Positions 1-6,718 of a stretch of DNA of 12,480 nucleotides are shown here, piece by piece (positions within the stretch are counted from its first letter, which is position 1; every line of letters starts with the position of its first letter). The notes below the pieces were generated by a model that ran no database searches, was not told where the DNA came from, and saw only the letters and a program-made list of their open reading frames with translations. The translations under genes and the position numbers were made by a program. The stretch comes from Ruminococcaceae bacterium UBA3710 (GTDB lineage Bacteria; Bacillota; Clostridia; Oscillospirales; Acutalibacteraceae): positions 1-12,480 of the forward strand of contig DFHZ01000100.1 in the NCBI GenBank assembly GCA_002371985.1. Direction: 5' to 3'.

Positions 1-19
1 CGCGTGGTTTTCGTTATAC

Positions 20-52
20 AAAAAAAGAACGGTCAAAAGACCGTTCTTTTTT
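20..52 (-). terminator. Rho-independent terminator of the rnf operon
   Basis: A perfect 14-bp inverted repeat (21-34 pairing with 39-52) with a 4-nt loop starts 5 nt after the rnfB stop codon. Read on the minus strand it is followed by a run of seven T, the pattern of an intrinsic terminator. The arms also end in A/T runs the other way, so it could stop plus-strand transcription too. Confidence 0.9.
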
Positions 53-57
53 GCTTT

Positions 58-840
58 TTAAATAATAACCTTTCGTTTGCAGACTTCTTTACATTTACCG
101 CAGGAAGTACAGAGGGCATAATCAATAGTAGCAAGGTTATCAATAACCTTTATCGCACCGCTCGGACAATTCTTTTCACACATCGAACAAGCGATACAGG
201 ATGCCGAACAGTTCTTTACAACAGGGGCACCCTTTTGTTTATTATTGCACTTAACAAAGACCTTTGCACCCTTTGGAACAAGCGAAATAACACCTTTAGG
301 ACAGGCAGAAACGCACTTTCCGCAACCGACGCATATATCTTCGCATACTATCGGTTTACCGTCCACCATAGTAATCGCCCCAAACGGGCAGGAATTATAA
401 CAGTCGCCAAAACCGATACAGCCGTACTCACAACTAAGCGGTCCTTTATAAAGCAAATTTGCCGCCTTGCAGGACATCATTCCGTTATAGCCATACTTCG
501 TTTTGGAAATTTCTCTGTTTCCCCCGCAACCGACAAAAGCGACCATAGGCGTAGTGTCAACATCAACGCCTAAAAGTTCGGCTAACGCACTTGCGGTAGA
601 AGCCCCGCCCGGAGCGCATTTATTAGGCTCGGCATCGCCTTTTGCCACTGCTTCGGCATAGCCGTCGCAACCTGAATATCCACAAGCACCGCAGTTAGCA
701 CCCGGCAAACACTCTCTTATTTTCTCTTGCCGTTCATCTACCTTAACCGCCATAAACTTTGAAGCGAGAGCAAGACCCAAACCTGCAATAAGACCAACGG
801 CGGCAACAAAAATTATGGGGAATAATATATTTTCAAACAT
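58..840 (-). CDS. rnfB: Rnf complex subunit RnfB (multi-cluster ferredoxin subunit)
   Basis: RnfB is the entry subunit of the Rnf complex: it takes electrons from reduced ferredoxin on the cytoplasmic side and passes them into the membrane part. The 260-residue protein has an N-terminal membrane helix (about 5-27). A Fe-S domain follows with C44, C50, C53, C58 and C75 (motif CLPGANCGACGYSGC). Four ferredoxin-like [4Fe-4S] motifs come next: C137/141/147/151, C170/173/176/180, C215/218/221/225 and C244/247/250/254. There are 26 cysteines in all. The last motif is unusual because its final Cys is followed by Lys instead of Pro and the protein ends six residues later. The ATG is preceded by AGGGGG and lies 3 nt after the rnfA stop. 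It is the last gene of the operon. The cluster count is inferred from motifs. Confidence 0.97.
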   Translation of the reverse strand: MFENILFPIIFVAAVGLIAGLGLALASKFMAVKVDERQEKIRECLPGANCGACGYSGCDGYAEAVAKGDAEPNKCAPGGASTASALAELLGVDVDTTPMVAFVGCGGNREISKTKYGYNGMMSCKAANLLYKGPLSCEYGCIGFGDCYNSCPFGAITMVDGKPIVCEDICVGCGKCVSACPKGVISLVPKGAKVFVKCNNKQKGAPVVKNCSASCIACSMCEKNCPSGAIKVIDNLATIDYALCTSCGKCKEVCKRKVII

Positions 841-843
841 ATC

Positions 844-1428
844 TTAACCCCCTATTCCGGCAAATCCCAAGAATGATAAAGAAACTAATGCAGCCGCAAT
901 AAGCGTTATCGGAAGTCCCTTTAAAAATTCGGGTATATCAGCCGTTTCAAGTTTTTCTCTGACTCCGGCAAAAAGAATCATAGCAAGCATAAAGCCGAGT
1001 CCGGCAGCCAAAGCATTAAACAGACTTGAAACAAAATCGAGACCGTCTCTTACATTTATGAGTGTTATACCGAGCACCGCACAGTTGGTAGTAATAAGGG
1101 GTAAATAAATTCCGAGTGCCTTATATATAGGCGGAATATATTTCTTTAAAACTATTTCAATAAGTTGAACTATGGCGGCTATTACAAGTATAAACACAAC
1201 CGTTTGAAGATAATTATAATCTTCTTTTAAAACATAAGTATCAATAGGCCATGTAACGGCGGTAGCGATAACCATAACAAGTGTTACGGCAACACTCATA
1301 GACAAAGCCGTTTTAACCTTTTTTGAAACACCTAAAAAAGGGCATATGCCGAGGAATTTTGAAAGCACCATATTGTTGGTCAAAATTCCGGCTAACAAAA
1401 TTGAGGTTATTGCAGTAACTTTATTCAT
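844..1428 (-). CDS. rnfA: Rnf complex integral membrane subunit RnfA
   Basis: RnfA is a six-helix membrane protein that pairs with RnfE. In related structures the two share a [2Fe-2S] cluster in mid-membrane that carries electrons across the bilayer. The 194-residue length is normal. Family hallmarks are NNMVLSKFLGICPFLGVS near the start and YLPLITTNCAVLG in the second half. C29 and C116 in these motifs match the known cluster ligands. The start codon lies inside the end of rnfE (8-nt overlap) and has an excellent SD, AGGAGG at 1438-1443, within rnfE. Translation is therefore probably coupled to rnfE. Confidence 0.97.
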   Translation of the reverse strand: MNKVTAITSILLAGILTNNMVLSKFLGICPFLGVSKKVKTALSMSVAVTLVMVIATAVTWPIDTYVLKEDYNYLQTVVFILVIAAIVQLIEIVLKKYIPPIYKALGIYLPLITTNCAVLGITLINVRDGLDFVSSLFNALAAGLGFMLAMILFAGVREKLETADIPEFLKGLPITLIAAALVSLSFLGFAGIGG

Positions 1429-2128
1429 TTACGGCTACCTCCTCGTTTTCACAATTTGCTCTATCGCAAACCGCCCTTGAAGGACAATTCTCGCAACCTA
1501 TTCTGTCTACGGTTTTCTTTCCGTTTTTCTTAGCGATAGCATTCGAGAGAGCCACGAGCATACCGAAAACGAAAAATCCGCCGGGAGGCAAAAGGAAAAT
1601 AACCATAGGGGTTAAATGATTTGCCATATCAATACATTTATCGAAGAAACCTGCTCCTATAGTACCTGCCCCCAAAAGTTCCCTTATTATACCCATAAGT
1701 GTCAAGGTACAAGTAAAGCCTATTCCCATTCCAAGCCCGTCCAAAACACTCGGAACAAGAGAGTTTTTAGATGCAAACATCTCGGCACGGGCAAGTATTA
1801 TACAGTTTACAACGATAAGCGGTAAAAAGATACCGAGCGACTTATCTATGCTTGGAGCAAATGCCTTGACAAACATTTGAACTACACTTACGAAACCTGC
1901 AATAATGGTAATAAATGCCGGTATTCTTACCTTATCGGGAATTACTTTTCTTAAAAGCGATATAACGGCATTTGAGCAAACCAGAACGACCGTTGCCGCA
2001 AGTCCCATACCGATTCCGTTTTTAGCGGAGGTGGTAACAGCCAGTGTCGGGCAGGTACCCAAAACCAGACGAAGGGTAGGATTTTCGGTAATAATACCGT
2101 TTGTGAATATTTTTAAATTTTTATTCAT
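1421..2128 (-). CDS. rnfE: Rnf complex integral membrane subunit RnfE
   Basis: RnfE is the membrane partner of RnfA and homologous to it in inverted topology. Hallmarks are ENPTLRLVLGTCPTLAVTTS (C26 at 24-27, GTCP) and FLPLIVVNCIILARAEMFAS (C109); C26 and C109 correspond to the [2Fe-2S] ligands. The body has about six hydrophobic helices. At 235 residues it is somewhat longer than proteobacterial RnfE because of a hydrophilic C-terminal tail carrying four cysteines (C212, C215, C221, C226, spacing CX2CX5CX4C). The function of that tail is not obvious. The gene overlaps rnfG by 8 nt at its start and rnfA by 8 nt at its end. A GAGGGAACAGG purine stretch serves as ribosome binding site. Confidence 0.96.
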   Translation of the reverse strand: MNKNLKIFTNGIITENPTLRLVLGTCPTLAVTTSAKNGIGMGLAATVVLVCSNAVISLLRKVIPDKVRIPAFITIIAGFVSVVQMFVKAFAPSIDKSLGIFLPLIVVNCIILARAEMFASKNSLVPSVLDGLGMGIGFTCTLTLMGIIRELLGAGTIGAGFFDKCIDMANHLTPMVIFLLPPGGFFVFGMLVALSNAIAKKNGKKTVDRIGCENCPSRAVCDRANCENEEVAVNE

Positions 2129-2756
2129 TTCCTGTTCCCTCGCTTTCCTGTGTTATACTTCTGCCAACAGTTTTATCAATAGTTAATGCCTTATTTACTG
2201 CCCTTGTTACCGCACTTGACGATATTGTAGCACCGGTTACCGCATTGATTTCGTTATTATTCTTATCGGCACCGCTTTTTTGTACCGTAATTTCTTTACC
2301 GCCGTCAAGTCCGCTGAACTGAGAGTACCACTCTTCGTTTCCGGTATTTTGTCCGAGTCCCGGAGTTTCATTCGATACATCCAAAACTTTAACCGCCTTG
2401 ATACTTCCGTCCTGATTTACAGCGGTCATTACTTTGACATCACCGCCATAACCTTTCTCGGTTACGATATATATGTATCCGACTTCTGTTTCGCCGTTTT
2501 TTGCGACATAATATGTGCATTTTTCTGTCTCTTTTTCAAACTTGACAGAAACCGCCTTTTCTTCATAATCTTCCGCTTTAAGAACCTCTTTCATAGACTC
2601 TTTTTGCTGCTCGGCTTCTATCTGCTTTATTTTTGCTTTTGTAAGCAGGTTTGTACCCGCCAATGCACCGGTAACAACAATACAAATCACAACCATAACG
2701 ATTGTAGGAATTGTTATCGGGTTTAAATCGGAAAAGAACTTTTTAATCTTATTCAT
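2121..2756 (-). CDS. rnfG: Rnf complex FMN-binding subunit RnfG
   Basis: RnfG carries a covalently bound FMN on the outer face of the membrane, as part of the Rnf electron path. The 211-residue protein has a short cytoplasmic N-terminus, one membrane anchor (about 15-34) and an extracytoplasmic FMN-binding domain. The flavinylation motif is VTGATISSS, with T177 the expected phosphoester-linked Thr. The ETPGLGQNTGN stretch is typical of the family. The ATG overlaps the end of rnfD by 8 nt and has a strong SD, AAAGGAGG, 9 nt upstream. FMN attachment needs an ApbE-type flavin transferase, which is not encoded in this window. Confidence 0.96.
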   Translation of the reverse strand: MNKIKKFFSDLNPITIPTIVMVVICIVVTGALAGTNLLTKAKIKQIEAEQQKESMKEVLKAEDYEEKAVSVKFEKETEKCTYYVAKNGETEVGYIYIVTEKGYGGDVKVMTAVNQDGSIKAVKVLDVSNETPGLGQNTGNEEWYSQFSGLDGGKEITVQKSGADKNNNEINAVTGATISSSAVTRAVNKALTIDKTVGRSITQESEGTGNE

Positions 2757-3708
2757 TTGATTTTACCTCCTTTAAACCGAAAGGTTTTTTGAGGTTAATC
2801 TTCTCAATCTGAGGAGAGAGGATATTCATAAGAATAATTGAATAAGAAACACCCTCAGGCAGGTTGCCCCATTTTCTTATCACGAATGTTAAGAGTCCGC
2901 AACCGATACCGAAAATGAGTTTTCCTATTTTAGATGCCGGAGATGTTACATAATCGGTAGCCATAAATACAGCACCCAAGATTAGTCCGCCCGACAGAGT
3001 GAAGTAGAGGGTTTCGTTTAAACTAAACGAAAACAGATATGTCATAAGAGCGACAGTTCCGATAAACGACAGCGGTATAATCGGACTTATCACCTTTCTT
3101 AAAACCAGATAAACACCGCCGACAAGCAGTAGAAATGCGGATGTTTCGCCAATTGCACCCGATGTCATACCAAAGAAAAGTTCTTTAATTGACGGAGCCG
3201 CCTCTTTGCCGTAAAGCATAAGAGGGGTAGCACCCGTAACGGTATCAACCGAAACTTTTGTAATCGGCTCTAAATAACTGCTCATACTCGCCATTGCCGT
3301 CGGGAAAGAAACGAGAAGAACAATTCTTGCTCCTATCGCAGGGTTTACAAAATTAAAACCTAAACCGCCGAACATTTGCTTAACAACGATTATTGCAACC
3401 AAAGAACCGATTGCAGCAACATAAAGCGGTGTTTTAGGCGGTAAATTAAGTCCTAAAATAAGTCCAGTAACTATGGCGGAAAAATCGCCTACCGACTGCG
3501 GTTTTTTAAGAATTAAATTCCATAAAAATTCGCATATTACAGCCGATAAAACCGAAGTGCAAACCACGGCGGCTGCACTTAGCCCGAATATGAAAAACGA
3601 ATAAGCCGTCGCTGGGATAAGGGCTATAATAACATCAAGCATTATGCCCGAAGTAGTATCTAAATGTCTTATATGCGGAGAAGAAGAAACGACCAACTTT
3701 TCCTTCAT
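2749..3708 (-). CDS. rnfD: Rnf complex membrane FMN subunit RnfD
   Basis: RnfD is a polytopic membrane subunit (related to NqrB) with covalent FMN. The chosen start gives 319 residues beginning MKEKLVVSSSPHIRH, the conserved N-terminus of the family. The frame stays open upstream to 3798, but those 30 residues overlap rnfC and match nothing typical. The chosen ATG has a GGGGG ribosome binding site 8 nt away and shares one base with the rnfC stop (TAATG). The flavinylation motif is DTVTGATP, with T161 the FMN-bearing Thr. KQMFGGLGFNFVNPAIGAR is the second family signature. About ten hydrophobic helices are visible. Confidence 0.96.
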   Translation of the reverse strand: MKEKLVVSSSPHIRHLDTTSGIMLDVIIALIPATAYSFFIFGLSAAAVVCTSVLSAVICEFLWNLILKKPQSVGDFSAIVTGLILGLNLPPKTPLYVAAIGSLVAIIVVKQMFGGLGFNFVNPAIGARIVLLVSFPTAMASMSSYLEPITKVSVDTVTGATPLMLYGKEAAPSIKELFFGMTSGAIGETSAFLLLVGGVYLVLRKVISPIIPLSFIGTVALMTYLFSFSLNETLYFTLSGGLILGAVFMATDYVTSPASKIGKLIFGIGCGLLTFVIRKWGNLPEGVSYSIILMNILSPQIEKINLKKPFGLKEVKSNE

Positions 3709-5030
3709 TACTTTTGCCCCCTTGAAATTGATTTTGCTACCCTCATAACCTGAGTAAGCGGTCTTTTTGCCGGACAGACATAGGAACAACTTCCGCATTC
3801 CATACAGAGATTTACATTAAGTTCTTTAAACTTTTCATAATCGCCTACCCTGTTTGCTGTCTCTACCTTTGCAGGAGTAAGTCCCATAGGACAGTTTTTG
3901 GCACATCTTCCGCAACGGATACAAGGAGTTGAAGAAACGAACTTTTGCGGATTCATAACGAGTATTCCGTTTGTTCTCTTTTCAACAACGGCATCTTTAT
4001 CAACAACGGCAACACCCATCATAGGTCCGCCGGTTATAACCTTTTCATAGGCTTCGTCAACTTCTAAAGTATCAAGAATATCGGAAATTTTGGTGCCGAT
4101 AGGAACCAAAAGGTTTTTAGGGGTTTTTACTGCCGTACCGTCAACCGTAATTCTCTTATGAGTAAGCGGTTTACCGGTTTCAATATAGCGGTAAAGCGAA
4201 CCGATACTTGTTACATTCATAACAAGGCAACCTATATCGCTCGGCAGTTTACCGGGAGGCAAAATTCTGCCGGTTGCAGAATAAATCAAAACCTTTTCCG
4301 CACCCTGAGGATATGACGACGGAAGTTTCATAAGTTTTACTGTATCGTCCTTATCCCTTTTATCCGAAGCCATTTGAAAGAGTGTCTTTATCGCTTTCGG
4401 TTTGTTGGACTCTATACAGATAACAACCTTTTCAAGGTTTAATACCTTCTTTATAAGGTAGATACCGTTCAGCACATCTTCGTATCTTTCCATACATTCG
4501 CGGTAATCTGCCGTAAGATACGGCTCACATTCAGCCGCATTTACAACAAGAGTATCAAGTTTAGTGCCCATTGGTGGGTTAAGTTTAATATGAGTCGGGA
4601 AACCGGCACCGCCAAGACCTACAAGTCCGCAGTTTTTTGCGGCGGCAATCAAGTCTTCCTTAGTTTTAACGGGGAAAGGCTTTAAATTTTCGTCGATTTC
4701 GTTCTTGCCGTCCGATTCGATTTCTATGTATTCCTGCTTTTGACCTGTTATATCCCTTGAAGATATAGCGGTAACAATGCCTGAAACACTCGAATGGATA
4801 GGTGCCGAAACAAATGCTTCGCTATCGCCGATTTTTGTTCCTACAAAAACCTTATCGCCGACAGCGACACACGGAGTACAGGGAGCACCGATATTCATAA
4901 CCATCGGTATATATACCTTTTGAGGATTAAACTCTTCCGTTTCCATTTCAGCCGTTCTTTTAATATGAGGCAATGAAATCCCTGCGTGTATTCTTTTGAC
5001 AGGGGATAATATACTTTCTTTTTTCTCCAT
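3708..5030 (-). CDS. rnfC: Rnf complex NADH/FMN subunit RnfC
   Basis: RnfC is the peripheral cytoplasmic subunit that exchanges electrons with NAD+. Using the start at 5030 it has 440 residues. It contains the glycine-rich nucleotide/FMN-binding motif GLGGAGFPTH (about 138-147), NAAECEPYLTAD and YPQGAEK. Two C-terminal [4Fe-4S] motifs follow: CIRCGRCAKNCP (370-381) and CMECGSCSYVCP (409-420). An in-frame ATG at 5054 would add eight residues (MKSKRRAK) and also has an SD. I prefer 5030 because the only good promoter in the gap places its transcription start at about 5060, inside the upstream SD, while GGAGG at 5037-5041 remains fully in the mRNA. The family assignment is certain; the start is not. 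It is the first gene of rnfCDGEAB. Confidence 0.95.
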   Translation of the reverse strand: MEKKESILSPVKRIHAGISLPHIKRTAEMETEEFNPQKVYIPMVMNIGAPCTPCVAVGDKVFVGTKIGDSEAFVSAPIHSSVSGIVTAISSRDITGQKQEYIEIESDGKNEIDENLKPFPVKTKEDLIAAAKNCGLVGLGGAGFPTHIKLNPPMGTKLDTLVVNAAECEPYLTADYRECMERYEDVLNGIYLIKKVLNLEKVVICIESNKPKAIKTLFQMASDKRDKDDTVKLMKLPSSYPQGAEKVLIYSATGRILPPGKLPSDIGCLVMNVTSIGSLYRYIETGKPLTHKRITVDGTAVKTPKNLLVPIGTKISDILDTLEVDEAYEKVITGGPMMGVAVVDKDAVVEKRTNGILVMNPQKFVSSTPCIRCGRCAKNCPMGLTPAKVETANRVGDYEKFKELNVNLCMECGSCSYVCPAKRPLTQVMRVAKSISRGQK

Positions 5031-5036
5031 TTTTGC

Positions 5037-5041
5037 CCTCC
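5037..5041 (-). promoter_or_regulatory. Ribosome binding site supporting the rnfC start at 5030
   Basis: GGAGG on the minus strand, 6 nt before the ATG at 5030. A competing AAAGGAG at 5060-5066 serves the in-frame ATG at 5054 but coincides with the predicted transcription start. Confidence 0.6.
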
Positions 5042-5059
5042 GCTTACTCTTCATAATTA

Positions 5060-5095
5060 CTCCTTTATTTTACTACAAAGCCGTACCTTTTTCAA
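5060..5095 (-). promoter_or_regulatory. Predicted sigma-70/A promoter of the rnf operon
   Basis: The -35 box TTGAAA (5090-5095) and -10 box TAAAAT (5067-5072) are separated by exactly 17 nt, giving a predicted start of transcription near 5060. It lies just downstream of the malQ terminator, as expected for an independently transcribed rnf operon. The call rests on consensus match only. Confidence 0.65.
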
Positions 5096-5100
5096 GATTT

Positions 5101-5143
5101 TTATACAAAATAACAAACAAGCACGGATATTTATTATCCGTGC
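5101..5143 (-). terminator. Rho-independent terminator of malQ
   Basis: A 9-bp perfect stem (5121-5129 with 5135-5143; arm GCACGGATA) has a 5-nt loop. It begins a few bases after the malQ stop and is followed on the minus strand by a T-rich stretch (TTGTTTGTTATTTTG). It separates malQ from the rnf promoter. Confidence 0.8.
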
Positions 5144-5149
5144 TTATCT

Positions 5150-6619
5150 TTATTTCCTTGCAATACTGTTTACTATCTCAAAAAGTTCCTCGCTTAAATA
5201 GTCTTTTGGGACCCTGAAAGTCCAATTCCCCGTAGGTTTCCCCGGTACATTTATTCTCCAATTTTCGTCAAGCATTAAATAATCATAAATGGGAATTATT
5301 ACCGTATTTGCGTCCGAGTCCATTGCAAGTTTTATTAAATTCAGAGGTATTTTGTATTGCGGGTTTATTTTTTCTATTATCTCTTTTTCGTAAGGGTTTG
5401 TACTGTTATAGTAGCCGAGTGTCGTATTATTATCATGGGTGCCTGTATAAACCACGCAGTTTTGGTCGAAATTTTCGGGACGGTGCGGATTATTGCTGTC
5501 GCCCGAAAATCCGAATTGCAAAACTCTCATATTTGGAAATCCCGTATCTTTAACGAGTTCCTTTACAAGAGGAGAATGGGCGCCCAAATCTTCGACGATT
5601 ATCCGCATACCGCCGATTTTACCTGTCGCAACCTGCCAAAAGTTTATCCCCTCGCCTTGCTCCCATTTGCCGGACCTTGCGTCCGCACTTTCGGCAGGGA
5701 TAGTATAGTAATCGGCAAAGGCACGAAAATGGTCAATTCTAAGGACATCAAACACTTTTAAATAGTGTTTAAGCCTTTTTATCCACCAATCATAACCGTT
5801 TTCCCTTAAATAGTCCCAATTATAAATCGGGTTGCCCCAAAGTTGACCTGTTTCGCTGAAATAGTCGGGCGGAACTCCGGCGACAATATCGGGTTTTAAA
5901 TCTTTATCCACCAAAAAATTTTCAGGCTCTCCCCATACATCCGCACTGTCCGGAGACACATAAAACGGAATGTCCCCTATAATCATAACGCCTTTATTTT
6001 CGGCATATCTTTTAAGTTCAAAATACTGTGCATAAAAAAAGTATTGAGCGACCTTATAAAACCTGATAGTATCCTCGTTGTCCCTTAAAAATGTTTCGTA
6101 ATCTTCGCCGAAGCGGTGTTTTATAAAATTCGGGATGTCGGCTAAAAATTCGGTATTATAGACACTCATAGCGGTAGAAAACACGGCATAATCATCGAGC
6201 CAATCACGGTTTTCTTCCGAAAAGACACGGTAATCTCTGCTATCGGTATTAAAATTCTCGGTTGCCTTTTTTAAAAGGGGAATTTTAAATTCTCTTACCA
6301 TTTTAAAATCTATTGCGGTAGGAAATTCGCATTTCGGCAATTCGGACAACGACAAAAGCCCCTCTGACGCTAAAATATCCAAATCAATATAGAGAATTTC
6401 CCCTGCAAAACACGAGGGCGATTTATAGGGAGAATTTCCCTCGCCAAGAGGAACAAGCGGAAGCATTTGCCAATACTTTTGTCCCGTATCGCACAAAAAA
6501 TCTATAAATTTGTAAGCCTCTATTCCAAGACTTCCTATGCCGTAATTTGAGGGTAACGAAGAAAGCGGCATAAGTATTCCGCTTTTTCGTTTCGGCAGTT
6601 TATCCTTTAACAGCACCAA
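5150..6619 (-). CDS. malQ: 4-alpha-glucanotransferase (amylomaltase, GH77)
   Basis: This cytoplasmic enzyme moves alpha-1,4-glucan segments between maltodextrins and releases glucose, acting in maltodextrin or glycogen use. The 489-residue length is normal for bacterial GH77. The N-terminus has the family signature SGILMPLSSLPSNYGIG (13-29). The three catalytic acids are visible: D296 in LRIDHFR (nucleophile), E343 in IVEDLGA (acid/base) and D396 in TGTHDNN. No ATG lies before the conserved region. The likely start is TTG at 6619, 6 nt after GGGAAG; GTG at 6616 is the alternative, and an upstream stop at 6659-6661 bounds the frame. It has its own promoter and terminator. The upstream neighbour is a sugar-type binding lipoprotein, which fits a role in oligosaccharide use. 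Confidence 0.96.
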   Translation of the reverse strand: MVLLKDKLPKRKSGILMPLSSLPSNYGIGSLGIEAYKFIDFLCDTGQKYWQMLPLVPLGEGNSPYKSPSCFAGEILYIDLDILASEGLLSLSELPKCEFPTAIDFKMVREFKIPLLKKATENFNTDSRDYRVFSEENRDWLDDYAVFSTAMSVYNTEFLADIPNFIKHRFGEDYETFLRDNEDTIRFYKVAQYFFYAQYFELKRYAENKGVMIIGDIPFYVSPDSADVWGEPENFLVDKDLKPDIVAGVPPDYFSETGQLWGNPIYNWDYLRENGYDWWIKRLKHYLKVFDVLRIDHFRAFADYYTIPAESADARSGKWEQGEGINFWQVATGKIGGMRIIVEDLGAHSPLVKELVKDTGFPNMRVLQFGFSGDSNNPHRPENFDQNCVVYTGTHDNNTTLGYYNSTNPYEKEIIEKINPQYKIPLNLIKLAMDSDANTVIIPIYDYLMLDENWRINVPGKPTGNWTFRVPKDYLSEELFEIVNSIARK

Positions 6620-6651
6620 AAGACACTTCCCAACAAAATAATATATCCTTA

Positions 6652-6686
6652 TACTATATTATTATCATTCTGTAAAAAATTGTCAA
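6652..6686 (-). promoter_or_regulatory. Predicted promoter of malQ
   Basis: A consensus -35 TTGACA (6681-6686) is followed after 16 nt by TAATAA (6659-6664); TAATAT three bases further is an alternative -10. The segment between the binding-protein gene and malQ is otherwise AT-rich with no clear terminator, so read-through from upstream is also possible. Confidence 0.65.
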
Positions 6687-6718
6687 GTGCCGAGCGTTTT
6701 ACCAAAACTTATATACAA

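Noticed and set aside
4..573. Open frame of 189 codons on the plus strand opposite rnfB
   Set aside because: It is the antisense of the Cys-rich rnfB gene, lacks a ribosome binding site and shows no protein-family features.
3709..3798. N-terminal extension of RnfD by 30 residues
   Set aside because: It lies wholly within rnfC, does not resemble RnfD N-termini, and the ATG at 3708 has a good SD and one-base junction with the rnfC stop.
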